Shown here piece by piece: positions 40,764-50,126 of a DNA stretch of 64,000 bases. How positions within the stretch are numbered: position 1 is the stretch's first letter; every line of letters begins with the position of its first letter. The notes under the pieces are model-generated. The model had not been told where the DNA came from and ran no database searches. It was given only the letters and a program-made list of their open reading frames with translations. Source of the DNA: an uncultured Lachnospiraceae bacterium. GTDB lineage: Bacteria > Bacillota > Clostridia > Lachnospirales > Lachnospiraceae. The position numbers and the translations under genes are program-made. The stretch lies in NCBI GenBank assembly GCA_934402055.1, contig CAKRTC010000007.1:1-64000 (forward strand), written 5' to 3'.

Positions 40764-41144
40764 TTACTCTGTTATTACTTCTGCTACGCCTGCCTCTTCC
40801 AGAACTGCTGCACGTTCTCTGCTTACTGCGTATTCGTCCCCAGTATCCTTAATCTGGTTTAATTCCTTATCAAGAAAACGGCGCTGTGCTTTTACTTTTA
40901 CAAGCTCTGTGGCTGCCTCTTCCTCTTCGGCTTTCGCTGCTGCCTCTGCTGCCGCCTCTTCCGCTGCTCTTTTATCCTCTTCTGTAAGCTCGCTTTCGTC
41001 CGGTATGTCTACCTCAACTGCTACGCAGCGTGTAGCAATTTCTTTCTTTGTACCCTCTGCATCTACGCCCAGTTGCTTTGCCAGCTCCTGCAAATCTTCT
41101 TTCTTGTAGCTTTCCAGTTCTTTAGCGTCTAAATACCCTTTCAT
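40764..41144 (-). CDS. small head protein with SAP/LEM-like motif and Ala-Glu coiled coil
   Basis: 126 residues. The first about 45 residues ('LESYKKEDLQELAKQLGVDAEGTKKE') look like a HeH/LEM or SAP-like two-helix DNA-binding motif. The middle (55-90) is an Ala/Glu-rich helix. Genes of this type follow the capsid gene in many siphophages. The role is unclear. Confidence 0.65.
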   Translation of the reverse strand: MKGYLDAKELESYKKEDLQELAKQLGVDAEGTKKEIATRCVAVEVDIPDESELTEEDKRAAEEAAAEAAAKAEEEEAATELVKVKAQRRFLDKELNQIKDTGDEYAVSRERAAVLEEAGVAEVITE

Positions 41145-41196
41145 GGTCTACCTCGCTTTCTGGCAGCCAGTGTTTATGCACCAGCTGCCTTGTTAA

Positions 41197-42426
41197 TTAC
41201 ACTGCCTCAATTTTCTTTACAACTACAAGGCTGTTTTTATCTACTACCTTGCCGTCTACAAGCATAATGCCCTTTGTAATCTGGTCGTCTGTGTCGTTGT
41301 CCTCATACTTCTTTACGCCCATAGAGTAGTTTGTATTAAGCACGTAGTCCTTAAAATTGAAAAGGAAAGCAAAAATTGTATCTTTCGCAAGTGCTGCGCT
41401 GTAGCTTGCTACGTAATCGCAAGGTACAACTGTTCTGCCTAAAAGCGTTCTCTCCGGCTTTCCAGATGTTCCATAGTTTACTTTTGCGATAGGCTGCCCG
41501 TTCTTATCGGTCATGCCTACATACTCCATAAAGGTCTTTTTGCTCATGCACCACACAGCGCCATTTTCATAAGCCATAGGTAAAGCACCCTCTGCCTTAA
41601 TCAAATCGCTGTAAGACGGTGCGGCGCTCTCGATCGTCTGCCCGTCGGCTGGTGTCTCTGCTAAAATTCCTTTCGGTTTTCCTGTTCCGTTTCCGTCAAT
41701 GATTGCCTGCTCTAACGCTTTTGTCATTGCCTCAACAATATTGTTAATAAGCAGTGTTTCAAAAGCGCTGATTGCCATTGTATCTACTTCCAGAGATACG
41801 GCTACTGCGCAGCGCAGCTTATGGTATGCAAAAGTAATCATGCCGTCTTTTGCAATATTCTTTTTCTGCTTGTCGCTGCCTGCTCCCTCATTTACCCATG
41901 TTGCAGTAGGCTTTACAGTAGATACGGGGATAGAAACGCCGCCCTTGTATGCAGTTCTGGTTACAAGGGCTAAAATCATTCCTGTGCTTTCCAGTTTCTC
42001 TACAATCTGGTTAAGCACTGTGGTAGGAATAACTGCGCCTACGTCCGTGCTTTTGCTTACTGCATCTGCTCTGTACTCTTTCGGCAGTGCCTCGCCTCTG
42101 CACACGTATTTCATAAATGCTTTTCGGTATTCCATACTGCCGTACTTGTCGTCGTTGTCGCCCTCTCCTGCTGCGCCCTTGAAATTTCTAAGCACTCTCT
42201 GCTGTCCCTCGCCGCCGTTTCCGTCGTCTACGTTCTCGCCTGCTGCAATTCTTGCAAGTAAGGCGCTGCGCTTTTCTGCTGCCGCTGTAATCGCCGCTCT
42301 TTCTTCCTGCAATGCAGTTACTTCTTTTTCGAGTGCTGTAATTTCCTCTTCTTTCAGCTCTGCCGCTCTTGTGGTAAGCTCTGCCTTAATCTGTGCTAAT
42401 CTTTCCTCGATTTCTTTTAATCTCAT
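41197..42426 (-). CDS. HK97-family major capsid protein
   Basis: 409 residues. The first about 100 are a charged coiled-coil delta domain ('RLKEIEERLAQIKAELTTRA') that acts as internal scaffold and is removed by the protease. The mature part starts near 'FMKYVCRGEALP' and has the HK97 fold ('KSTDVGAVIPTTVLNQIVEKLE', 'AIIDGNGTGKPKGIL'). It assembles the icosahedral head. Confidence 0.97.
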   Translation of the reverse strand: MRLKEIEERLAQIKAELTTRAAELKEEEITALEKEVTALQEERAAITAAAEKRSALLARIAAGENVDDGNGGEGQQRVLRNFKGAAGEGDNDDKYGSMEYRKAFMKYVCRGEALPKEYRADAVSKSTDVGAVIPTTVLNQIVEKLESTGMILALVTRTAYKGGVSIPVSTVKPTATWVNEGAGSDKQKKNIAKDGMITFAYHKLRCAVAVSLEVDTMAISAFETLLINNIVEAMTKALEQAIIDGNGTGKPKGILAETPADGQTIESAAPSYSDLIKAEGALPMAYENGAVWCMSKKTFMEYVGMTDKNGQPIAKVNYGTSGKPERTLLGRTVVPCDYVASYSAALAKDTIFAFLFNFKDYVLNTNYSMGVKKYEDNDTDDQITKGIMLVDGKVVDKNSLVVVKKIEAV

Positions 42427-42454
42427 TGTTATGTTTCCTTTCTGATCTTGAATT

Positions 42455-43051
42455 TTATAAGCTCGCTCTAATCTTTAGTATTGCTGCCCGCCTCTTAAGC
42501 AACTCCTGCCTCTCCTGCTCGTAACTCCTACTCGCAAAAGCACGGGCGCTTATTTCAGTATCGCCGTTTGCTGGAATGCTCACGGCTGACACATCATAAA
42601 CTTTCTTGATTTTCAAAATCGTCCTTGTGTGTGTTTCTCTGTCGTAGCTTTCCTCTGCTACGCTAAAAGCCCATGACATTTTATTTATCATGCCTGCCTC
42701 TATGTCTTGGTATAGCCCACGGGCTAAATCTGTCTTGCCTAAATCAGCCGCCACCTTAAGCCCTTTATAGTCCGGCTGTAAAATCAGCGTCTTATTTGAC
42801 TGTCTGGCAAATACCCTGCCCTCATGGTCGTACTGCATGATAACGTCGCTCATGTCTGCACCGTCTAAAGCGTGTGCATCTATTCTTTCGTAAATCTTTG
42901 TGCCGTCCTCAAATTCATACAGCAAATACGGCGTATCAAACGTAGTGGCGTAACCCTCTACGTAATACTCCGTCTGTATCAATTTTGTTGCACTCTGCGC
43001 TGTCAATGGCGCTGCCAGCGCCCTATATTCCCGCTCTTTCTTAATCGGCAT
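42455..43051 (-). CDS. HK97-family prohead protease
   Basis: 198 residues, with 'GYATTFDTPYLLYEFEDGTKIYERI' and 'VIMQYDHEGRVFARQ' (catalytic His) and 'MINKMSWAFSV' (catalytic Ser in SWAF). It matures the capsid by cleaving the delta domain. It overlaps the portal gene end by 11 bp. Confidence 0.95.
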   Translation of the reverse strand: MPIKKEREYRALAAPLTAQSATKLIQTEYYVEGYATTFDTPYLLYEFEDGTKIYERIDAHALDGADMSDVIMQYDHEGRVFARQSNKTLILQPDYKGLKVAADLGKTDLARGLYQDIEAGMINKMSWAFSVAEESYDRETHTRTILKIKKVYDVSAVSIPANGDTEISARAFASRSYEQERQELLKRRAAILKIRASL

Positions 43052-44321
43052 TATTTACACCCTCTTTCTCTCCCAGCCCGCCTGCTGGTTCGCCTGCTGC
43101 CGCTGGCGGTGTCTGCTGTGGCTCTGCCTGCTGCCCTGTTGCTATGGGCGCTTGCTGTATAATTATCTGTGGCTTTCCATTACTGTTTTGCAGTTCGCTT
43201 ACCTCTGTGTACTCTTTTCGGATATAATACTTTTCCCCGTCCTCAACGTGTGCCATGTTCCATATATCCATAACACCGTTTCTGTTTAGTAATGCACGGT
43301 CAAAAAGCTGCGTGCTTACGCTTAGCTTTGTTGCGTTGCTGGCATATTGCAGGCGGTTTGCTGAAAAGAAAATAGCATTACCGCAGGCTCTTTCTCTCTC
43401 GGTAAAACTCATATTTGTCATAACAAGCGATAGCTGTATTGCAAACGGTTCTATTTTCCCCTCGTAGTAAGCATTCCACGTATTTTCATCAAATTTATTT
43501 TGTAAAATATCCATGTTTGTACCAAAATGCGTGCATACATTTTCCTGTATATTCTGCATCTGCAATGCGTTTGGCGTGTATGGTTTGCTCTCTACCTGTT
43601 TCAGCTCGCTAAACTTGTTATCATAAATTATCATGCCGCTATCGTTGTCGGCGCTTAAGTTATCCTCGGTAAAACGCTGTCGCTCTTTCTTTATGTCCTC
43701 TGGTTTCAATATATTTGCCACTTTTGCCAGAAAGCGGATATTTGCAGAATTTTTGACAGCGTTTATAATTCCCTCGTTTTGCGTGTGTATCAGCTGCATT
43801 GTTGGCTTAAGCGTTCTGTTGTCCTCTCCAAAAAGGTCGTCTGTGTATTCAAAATCTGTCATAATGCCTACACGTTCAAACTCTATAGCTCCATGCTCGC
43901 CATTCGCAAACAGATACCGTAAATATACCTGTCCTGCTGCCTCTACGACTTCGCAGCGCTGCGCCCTCAATGGATACCAGCCACAAAGCCGCCCGTACTC
44001 GTCCTCGATAGGTATAATAAAAGCGGTGTGTTCCACCGCTACATACGTTGCCAGACGCTTAATAAATTTTGTTGTATCCATGAAATAGTTAGGCTTATGC
44101 TGTAGTGTCTTTTCCAGTGACTTAAGGGCGCTGCCCTCAATCTCCGGCTTAAGTTTACTGCAATGTGTAGCAAAGCTGTTTACTGCCGTTCTGGTTAAAT
44201 CCATTTCATATACGCCGCCGTTATAACTGGTAAACGTCGGGCTGTATCCGTTCAGCATTTTAAAATAGCTGTCGATATATCGCAGCTCTTTACCATGAAA
44301 AAGATAATCTAAAAATTTCAT
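43041..44321 (-). CDS. phage portal protein (HK97 type)
   Basis: 426 residues. The N-terminus and clip/stem regions include 'YEMDLTRTAVNSFATHCSKL', 'WYPLRAQRCEVVE' and 'FGTNMDILQNKFDENTWNAYYEGKIEP'. It forms the dodecameric vertex for DNA entry. The C-terminus is Pro/Gln/Gly-rich. It sits between terminase and protease as usual. Confidence 0.95.
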   Translation of the reverse strand: MKFLDYLFHGKELRYIDSYFKMLNGYSPTFTSYNGGVYEMDLTRTAVNSFATHCSKLKPEIEGSALKSLEKTLQHKPNYFMDTTKFIKRLATYVAVEHTAFIIPIEDEYGRLCGWYPLRAQRCEVVEAAGQVYLRYLFANGEHGAIEFERVGIMTDFEYTDDLFGEDNRTLKPTMQLIHTQNEGIINAVKNSANIRFLAKVANILKPEDIKKERQRFTEDNLSADNDSGMIIYDNKFSELKQVESKPYTPNALQMQNIQENVCTHFGTNMDILQNKFDENTWNAYYEGKIEPFAIQLSLVMTNMSFTERERACGNAIFFSANRLQYASNATKLSVSTQLFDRALLNRNGVMDIWNMAHVEDGEKYYIRKEYTEVSELQNSNGKPQIIIQQAPIATGQQAEPQQTPPAAAGEPAGGLGEKEGVNNAD

Positions 44322-44338
44322 GCCGTTTACTCTCCTTT

Positions 44339-45994
44339 CTATGCGGCATTTTTAAGCAGCTCGCCGCACTCTTCCCAGTATTTCTGCCGCACGGTCATTG
44401 CATCTATGACAGATACAAAGCCGTCGATATGCGCCCGCTGCTCGATTTTTATAGGTCTGAATTTTCTTGTTTCCATGTTGTGCTTAAGCGCAACATTTAA
44501 GAAATGTGTCTTTAGTAAATTGTTGTCGGCAATCTTAAAATCGCCGTCTTTTATGATGCCCTCAAATTCCCGTATAACTGGTGTAAGGTTTTCGCCTTGG
44601 TAAACGTCGTCCATGTGAAAACCATAATTTGCCATATCGGTAATAAGGTACTGGGCGCTGTATCTGTCGTAGCCGATTTTTAAAGGTCGTATGCCGTAAT
44701 CTTCCAGCAACATAGTAAACCAGCCGTAAACGTCGTGGTAGTCTACGTAATTCTCGCCGCTTAAGGTTATCAGTCCCTTTTTAACAAATATGTCATACGG
44801 CACGCCGTCCGTAGCCTGTAAGTATTCCAGTCTGCCCCGTGGCATAAAGAACTGCGTAAACGCATACAGTGTGCCGTCTTTCTGAATAACCACACTGGCT
44901 GCCGTTAAGTCCGTTGTCTGGATTAAGTCAATACCGCCCACTGCGTAGCAGTCCCTAAAGTCCTCTAAGGTCTTTTCTACTCCGGCGTTCTCTACTGTCT
45001 GATATTCCAACCATGCAATAGAGCTGTTCTGCTTGATATTGCAATACTTTGTAAGGAACTCTGCTTTTTTACTTAAGCTGCCCTCTGCTACTGCTATCTC
45101 GTCCATAAAGAAACTTTCTTTTACGGATACGCCCATGTTAGGGTTAGCCTTTTTCAGTTCGTCTATGTCGTTCCACTTCTCCACATCATCAATCATGTAA
45201 AGGAATGGTAATAGCCTGCGCTCTTTGCTGTTTCCTTTCAAGAAACTTGTGCTACGTTTCATTAGTTCATCATAAATACTGTCGTTGATATATCCGGCAG
45301 TGCTTATGCTCAATATCATAGGTTGAGTACGTGCGCCTAAAGCGGATTTCATAACCTCATACTGCTTTAGTCCAGCGTCCCCGCTCCATGCTGCCATTTC
45401 ATCACATACCACAAGCTGCGGGTTAAATCCGTCTGACTTCTTGGCATTAAAAGCAATCGGTTTTATTACCGTGTTGCTCTCCGCAATATAAATATCGCTG
45501 CGCCGTTTCTTTGCCAGCTCCGCTAACTCGTCCTCTGCCTGTACCATTTGATAAAATCCGTCATACACCAGCGCTGCTTGGTCTAATTTCGGCGCTAAGC
45601 AGTATATTTCTTGTCCATACTCCGGCTCTAAGTACGCCATATATGCAATAATCGCAGATGCAAATAAACTTTTTCCGTTTTTTCTACCAATTACAATAAA
45701 AATTTCACGGAAAATACGTATTTTTTCTGCGTCCTGTATGCCAAAAATAACAGAAACTATGGCTTTCTGCCATAGCTCCAACTTGATCAAATCATTACGT
45801 CCCTTGCTGTGGTGGCAAAAGTTCTCTATGAACCGTATAGCCTTATTCGCAGCCTTTGCATTAAAAAAATACTCCTGCTTTTGCAGCCCGTTTATAATGA
45901 TTTCGTATATTTTCTTTATCCATTTTCCCGCTATGATTTCGCCGCTTGTAATCTTTGCGTGGTACTCATAGATATAATTTCTATAAGGCGGCAA
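44339..45994 (-). CDS. terL: terminase large subunit
   Basis: 551 residues. The ATPase has an adenine/Walker A region 'IVIGRKNGKSLFASAI' (about residue 125) and Walker B 'LVVCDEMAAW' (about 195). The nuclease domain carries Asp in 'VGGIDLIQTTDLTA' (about 355) and 'IGYDRYSAQYL'. It cuts and packages DNA. The HNH gene nearby suggests a cos mechanism, which is inference. Confidence 0.97.
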   Translation of the reverse strand: MPPYRNYIYEYHAKITSGEIIAGKWIKKIYEIIINGLQKQEYFFNAKAANKAIRFIENFCHHSKGRNDLIKLELWQKAIVSVIFGIQDAEKIRIFREIFIVIGRKNGKSLFASAIIAYMAYLEPEYGQEIYCLAPKLDQAALVYDGFYQMVQAEDELAELAKKRRSDIYIAESNTVIKPIAFNAKKSDGFNPQLVVCDEMAAWSGDAGLKQYEVMKSALGARTQPMILSISTAGYINDSIYDELMKRSTSFLKGNSKERRLLPFLYMIDDVEKWNDIDELKKANPNMGVSVKESFFMDEIAVAEGSLSKKAEFLTKYCNIKQNSSIAWLEYQTVENAGVEKTLEDFRDCYAVGGIDLIQTTDLTAASVVIQKDGTLYAFTQFFMPRGRLEYLQATDGVPYDIFVKKGLITLSGENYVDYHDVYGWFTMLLEDYGIRPLKIGYDRYSAQYLITDMANYGFHMDDVYQGENLTPVIREFEGIIKDGDFKIADNNLLKTHFLNVALKHNMETRKFRPIKIEQRAHIDGFVSVIDAMTVRQKYWEECGELLKNAA

Positions 45995-46000
45995 TATTGC

Positions 46001-46354
46001 TTACTCTTCCCGCAAAGCCGCCAGCCTGCTTGTCTTTCGTTTCGCAGCTGGTACTAATTCCGTAAGCTGCTTAATCACTGCTGCATAGTTCTTACTAAGC
46101 GCTATGTAGGTTTCTGCCTCTGGGCTTTTCTTTGTCCCCCACTGGTTCTGCCCGTTCTGGTACTCACTCGTCCAGCCGTCTTTTTCAAGTTTCGCCTGCA
46201 AGTCGTCCAGCTCAACGCTCATAAATGCAGCCTTTTCTATCAGCGGCGTTACTAATTTTCTTTTGTTTTCGTCTAAGTCCTTGAAAATACCCTTAAGTCT
46301 GGTCTTTTCGGTCTTTATCCTCTGTTCTTTGGTTTTCTCTTTCTTTGTTGCCAT
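46001..46354 (-). CDS. terminase small subunit (P27-type)
   Basis: 117 residues from the ATG at 46354, preceded by GGGGTAAAGGA. A longer frame to 46414 has a poor arginine-rich N-terminus. The C-terminal half contains 'ETYIALSKNYAAVIKQLTELVP', as in P27-type small terminases. It recognises the packaging site. Confidence 0.85.
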   Translation of the reverse strand: MATKKEKTKEQRIKTEKTRLKGIFKDLDENKRKLVTPLIEKAAFMSVELDDLQAKLEKDGWTSEYQNGQNQWGTKKSPEAETYIALSKNYAAVIKQLTELVPAAKRKTSRLAALREE

Positions 46355-46459
46355 TCCTTTACCCCGCTTTCCATTCCTGCGCCGCACCACACCCCCTACA
46401 CCACCCGTGCGCACGCCCGTAGGGTAATTTTAGGGTATCCCCCTCGGTATTCGCCCCCT

Positions 46460-46759
46460 TTAATTATTTTTCTGATATGGGGGGAGTATGCCGCCGTTCT
46501 CGTCGAACTGATACCGCTTATGCCTCTCCTGTTTGTGGTGTTCCTTGTTGTGGCAGTCTTGGCACAACGCCTCTAAGTTATCCCAGCACAACGTAACGCT
46601 TATGTCGTTTATGTTCTCTCTGTTAAGCCAGCGCTTATGATGCACTATCTTTGCGGGCTGCCCGCAGCGTTCACAAATATAATCTTGTGACATTAAATAA
46701 GCGGCTCTGGTTTTTTCCCATGCCGCTGATAAATAAAAGCTCTTAGCCCATGCTTTCAT
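46460..46759 (-). CDS. HNH endonuclease
   Basis: 99 residues. Zinc knuckle 'YICERCGQPA', then 'KIVHHKRWL' and 'ALCQDCHNKEHHKQ' make a complete HNH site with two CxxC pairs. HNH proteins beside the terminase assist DNA packaging in cos phages. First gene of the packaging/head operon. Confidence 0.93.
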   Translation of the reverse strand: MKAWAKSFYLSAAWEKTRAAYLMSQDYICERCGQPAKIVHHKRWLNRENINDISVTLCWDNLEALCQDCHNKEHHKQERHKRYQFDENGGILPPYQKNN

Positions 46760-46934
46760 ACTGTCCCCTCTCTTTCTTCATTCCCCAGCGCCCTAAGTTT
46801 CATGCGCTGGGTGGAGGCTAAAGAATGAATAGAAAAAGAGTAGGCAACTGCTGCCGCACATGGCTTAAGCTATCGCCTACTCATTTCATGCTACCATTGT
46901 ATCTCTTTTGTTTTCCCATGTAAACACCACGTTT
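46760..46934. promoter_or_regulatory. gap with two stem-loops between early and late modules
   Basis: 175 bp without a gene. CCCAGCGC/GCGCTGGG (46784-46791, 46804-46811) and GAGTAGGC/GCCTACTC (46838-46845, 46875-46882) are perfect 8-bp inverted repeats. The second is followed on the minus strand by TTTTTCTATTC and is terminator-like. The late promoter or antitermination site and possibly cos are expected here. Confidence 0.55.
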
Positions 46935-47354
46935 TTACCACGATATTACCCGCTGCTGCTCTGTTATCATTTCTCTTACTGGCACGCCTGCTGCTCTTAG
47001 CTGCTCGTATATACTCCTTATCTCGTGCCTAAACCAGCCTGCATACTGCATGGGTACTGGCTGATATTGCCGCCCCATAAATGGGTTATCCGCATACGCT
47101 GCCACCTGTGAAAACTCATATAGCAGCAGTGGCTTACTCTGGTCTAATAATAGCCGCAATATATATGCTGTCGTTCTTCCGTGTAGCCGTCCCTCTGGCG
47201 GCTGCCATATCCCAGTTATTATATATAACCTCTGCCACTCGTAAAGCTCAAATCCTAACGCCTGCTCTATATGCTTTATCAACCTGTCTGCCGCCTGCTG
47301 TTCTCTCGCTGTTTCCCGCTTTCTTTTTATCCATGCTTTTATTTTTTCAAACAC
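46935..47354 (-). CDS. phage protein of unknown function before the late genes
   Basis: 139 residues. 'YEWQRLYIITGIWQPPEGRLHGRTTAYILRLLL' spans a segment that resembles the start of a P-loop protein ('GRTTA'), but no Walker B follows, so ATPase activity is not supported. The N-terminus is very basic. It starts 1 bp after the ArpU/RinA-like gene. Confidence 0.6.
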   Translation of the reverse strand: MFEKIKAWIKRKRETAREQQAADRLIKHIEQALGFELYEWQRLYIITGIWQPPEGRLHGRTTAYILRLLLDQSKPLLLYEFSQVAAYADNPFMGRQYQPVPMQYAGWFRHEIRSIYEQLRAAGVPVREMITEQQRVISW

Positions 47355-47921
47355 TTACTTTACCCTCTCTTCGTCAATCCCCCACAATAATACTGACAGC
47401 TCGTTTATGATGCCCGTAACCCAGCGCCTCGGTGTGTTCTTTCCTGTATCCAGTTTCTCTGCGATTTCCGCATAGTCCATGCCCTGCATGAAATACATTT
47501 CAAAAGCCTTGTACTCTACACCTCTGCCTGCTGCCTCTCTGCGGCGCTCTATCTCTTCTACCGCTTTGTCTATATGCGCTGTCATTATCAATGTCTTAAA
47601 GCGTGTGCGTCTGATACTCTCTAAGTATGTACGCTGCTGCTCGTCCGTCATGCCTTTAAGTTCTAACTGCTGCCCGTCGCTTATTGCGTTCTCGATATGA
47701 AAAGCCATATCACGGTAACATTTCATAAGTGTAAAAGTGTTGTGGTATTTCTCTTTCTTCCTCTCCTGCTTTTCCTGTCGTTTCAGTTCCGTTATTGCAG
47801 CCTTTGCCTGTTTCTGCATCAGCTCTGTTAATTCGCTTTCATGCAGTTGTACCCAGCTTTCAGCCTCTGGCGGCATTTCTACCCCTGCCGCCGCTGTTGT
47901 CTTTGTTTCTTCCTGCTCCAT
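47355..47921 (-). CDS. ArpU/RinA-like late transcriptional regulator
   Basis: 188 residues. The N-terminus is a charged helix. The C-terminus (about 140-180, 'AFEMYFMQGMDYAEIAEKLDTGKNTPRRWV') is a sigma-70 region 4-like helix-turn-helix. This layout is that of ArpU/RinA proteins that activate late transcription in Firmicute phages. Located just before the packaging genes. Confidence 0.8.
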   Translation of the reverse strand: MEQEETKTTAAAGVEMPPEAESWVQLHESELTELMQKQAKAAITELKRQEKQERKKEKYHNTFTLMKCYRDMAFHIENAISDGQQLELKGMTDEQQRTYLESIRRTRFKTLIMTAHIDKAVEEIERRREAAGRGVEYKAFEMYFMQGMDYAEIAEKLDTGKNTPRRWVTGIINELSVLLWGIDEERVK

Positions 47922-47941
47922 GTTCTGTACCTCGCTTTCTG

Positions 47942-48337
47942 TTAATTAAACGGCAGCTCTTCGTCTGCTCCCTCTGGGATATTCATAAACCCGTCACTCT
48001 CCGGCAGCTGCTGCCCTCTCGCCTCTGCCTCTGCTTTGCTCTCTCCAAATCCTACGCTATTTGCCACAACCTCTGTGTAATATACCTTGCTGCCCGTGCG
48101 CTGGCTCTCGTAGCTGCCTGTTTTAATCTTACCAGTAACCTCTGCCCTGCTGCCTTTGCTTAACCATTTCTGCGCCCATTCCGCAGTACGTCCGAAACAC
48201 TTAATATTTATAAAATCTGTGTCTTTCCCGTCGTCTACCGCAAGCGTAAAGCGGGTAATAGCTGTGCTATTGTCCTGCCCGCCATATCTAAGCTCTGGCT
48301 CTCTTGTAAGCCGCCCTGTAAGTGATACGTTATTCAT
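47942..48337 (-). CDS. ssb: single-stranded DNA-binding protein
   Basis: 131 residues with the standard OB fold ('MNNVSLTGRLTREPELRYGG', 'DFINIKCFGRTAEWAQKWLSKG') and an acidic C-terminal tip 'EELPFN' for partner binding. Phage replication protein. Confidence 0.96.
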   Translation of the reverse strand: MNNVSLTGRLTREPELRYGGQDNSTAITRFTLAVDDGKDTDFINIKCFGRTAEWAQKWLSKGSRAEVTGKIKTGSYESQRTGSKVYYTEVVANSVGFGESKAEAEARGQQLPESDGFMNIPEGADEELPFN

Positions 48338-48425
48338 TCTCTCTGCCCCTCTCTTCCAGTTTGTCCAGTTTTGAAAATATAGCCAGCAATTCCAGTGCGA
48401 TAATTCCCAGTAAAATATTAGTCAT
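48330..48425 (-). CDS. 31-residue membrane peptide
   Basis: ATG at 48425, TAA at 48330. One hydrophobic helix ('NILLGIIALELLAIFSKL') and a charged tail. It overlaps the genes on both sides by 8 bp, a tight coupled arrangement that supports it as real. No family known. Confidence 0.4.
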   Translation of the reverse strand: MTNILLGIIALELLAIFSKLDKLEERGRENE

Positions 48426-48696
48426 TTTCTACCGCCTCGCTTTTTTCTCTCAATCCTGCTGCCATATTGCTAAACGCCGCTGCTACGTTCTCGCATAATG
48501 TCGCCAGTGCTGGCTTTATACTCTGCGCCCAACGGTTAATAGCTGCCGTCAATGTTTCTGCTGCTGTTGGCAAGGTTTTATTTATCTGTCTTGCCATTTT
48601 TCTTGCAAGCCTGCGCTGTTTTCGCTTGTCCAGCTCTAACGGCGGGTTTACTCCATGCTTTTTCTTATAGTTCTTTTTCCACTGTCTGTATTTCAC
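48418..48696 (-). CDS. small basic helical protein, unknown
   Basis: 92 residues from a GTG start at 48696 that overlaps the TGA of the gene upstream. Basic N-terminus ('KRKQRRLARKMARQINK') and alanine-rich amphipathic C-terminal helix. Possibly nucleic-acid binding; no family recognised. Confidence 0.55.
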   Translation of the reverse strand: MKYRQWKKNYKKKHGVNPPLELDKRKQRRLARKMARQINKTLPTAAETLTAAINRWAQSIKPALATLCENVAAAFSNMAAGLREKSEAVEND

Positions 48697-48860
48697 TGCT
48701 TACGCCCCTTTCTCCATATCGTATACGGCAGCGCCCATACTGGCGCTGTTATTATCAACGCCAGTTTAGCTACGCATATCAGGCAATATACCGCCCCGTC
48801 TACTACTGCCTTTCCCGTTTCTTCCAGCGCATCTACTACGCCGCCCATAAACTCAAACAT
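48693..48860 (-). CDS. 55-residue membrane protein
   Basis: ATG at 48860, TGA at 48693. An N-terminal amphipathic part is followed by a membrane helix ('YCLICVAKLALIITAPVWAL') and a basic tail. It overlaps the ParB-like gene end (8 bp) and the next start (4 bp). No family recognised. Confidence 0.45.
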   Translation of the reverse strand: MFEFMGGVVDALEETGKAVVDGAVYCLICVAKLALIITAPVWALPYTIWRKGRKQ

Positions 48861-50121
48861 TTACCGCCCCGCTTTCTGTGTCCGTTTCGGACACCTTACC
48901 CGTATAGTCTGTTACTCTGATACCCAGAATACAGTAGCCCTCTGTAAGCCCTGTATAATCTTCCAGCATATAAATAATATCTGCATCAATCGTGCGCCCT
49001 GTTTGCTTACCTTCCTTAAATTCCAGCATTTTAAGGCTGTCGCCCTGTTTATAGCCTCTGTCATTCTTCCGCAGCTCAAAGCCTTTTTTCCCGCTTACTA
49101 CGTCCTCGTAATAAGATGCCGCTATTTTTATCTCATGCTGCTTATGCTCTGTGTTTCCCTCGCTTGGCAGATGCTCCATTTTTTCTGCGTCTGCCCGCTC
49201 CTGCAATTTCTTCTTTGTCTGGCGGTCTATAGCGTCCTGCTCTTCGCTGTACCGCTGTTCGTCCGTCTTTTCAGCCTCTGCCTTGTTTATGTACTGGTCG
49301 CATTTCTGGCACGTTCCCGTTTTTACGTTGCAGTCCTTGTATTTCTGGCAGGAATAGCACAAAGACGTTATGCTTTCTGGGTGCGGTGTTTCGTAATCGT
49401 CCCCTGCCTTTTTCTCTGCTACCTTTTCCGCTATTTCCTTTGCCCTCACATTTTTGCCCGCTGCTGCTTTTTCCGCTATTTCTTTCTGCTCGTCCTCGTC
49501 CAGCTTTGCTGCCTCGTATGCAGCAGTGATACCTAAATTGCCCTCTTTCAGCTGCTCTTTAATCTCCGGCGTTGCGTTGTTGTTGATTGCGTCCATTCTG
49601 GCTACGTTTGTGCTGCTTTCGTTTATCATAGCCGCCACTAAATCACGCATTTTGCCTTGTATCTCTAAGCCGTCCTCTTCCTTAGCTCTGATAAGCGCCG
49701 CTTTTGTACGTTCTACTAATCTGGTTTTTTCATAGGCTGTAAGCTCCTGCGTAAATCCGTTGCCAGCCAATAAGCGCAGCTCATACATTGCCTCGCTCAT
49801 ATCCATAAAGCGGTAAAGCACTTTCTCATACTCCTTATGCCCCCGCTCTAAGTTCAAAATATTTGCCGCATTACGTCTGTGTCCGTCGATTATACGGTAT
49901 TCCCCGTTTACTCTCGCCAATACTGTAGGCTGTTCCTGTCCTACGTGTAAAAAGCTGTCTGCCAGCTCTTCTATGTTCTCTAATTTCTGGTGTGTATTCT
50001 CCTGCGCTGCCTTTACCTCATAAGGGCTTAAATAAATCTCTTTGTATCCGTCCGTCTGTGCCTGCTGCCCTGCTGCTTTCGTCTTTGCGTTCAGAATGTC
50101 GTTAATACCAAACTTTGCCAT
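48853..50121 (-). CDS. ParB-like nuclease-fold protein fused to DUF3850 (ASCH-like) domain
   Basis: 422 residues. The ParB N-terminal domain (about 30-110, 'GQEQPTVLARVNGEYRIIDGHRRNAA') and central HTH (about 175-215) are normal. A cysteine cluster follows at about 250-280 ('CYSCQKYKDC', 'CQKCDQY'), then a basic linker and a C-terminal DUF3850 domain (about 325-410, 'HEIKIAASYYEDVVSGKKGFELRKND'), an ASCH-like putative RNA/nucleotide-binding module. ParA is encoded one gene upstream. Together they may partition a circular form of the phage. Confidence 0.88.
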   Translation of the reverse strand: MAKFGINDILNAKTKAAGQQAQTDGYKEIYLSPYEVKAAQENTHQKLENIEELADSFLHVGQEQPTVLARVNGEYRIIDGHRRNAANILNLERGHKEYEKVLYRFMDMSEAMYELRLLAGNGFTQELTAYEKTRLVERTKAALIRAKEEDGLEIQGKMRDLVAAMINESSTNVARMDAINNNATPEIKEQLKEGNLGITAAYEAAKLDEDEQKEIAEKAAAGKNVRAKEIAEKVAEKKAGDDYETPHPESITSLCYSCQKYKDCNVKTGTCQKCDQYINKAEAEKTDEQRYSEEQDAIDRQTKKKLQERADAEKMEHLPSEGNTEHKQHEIKIAASYYEDVVSGKKGFELRKNDRGYKQGDSLKMLEFKEGKQTGRTIDADIIYMLEDYTGLTEGYCILGIRVTDYTGKVSETDTESGAVNV

Positions 50122-50126
50122 ATTCT

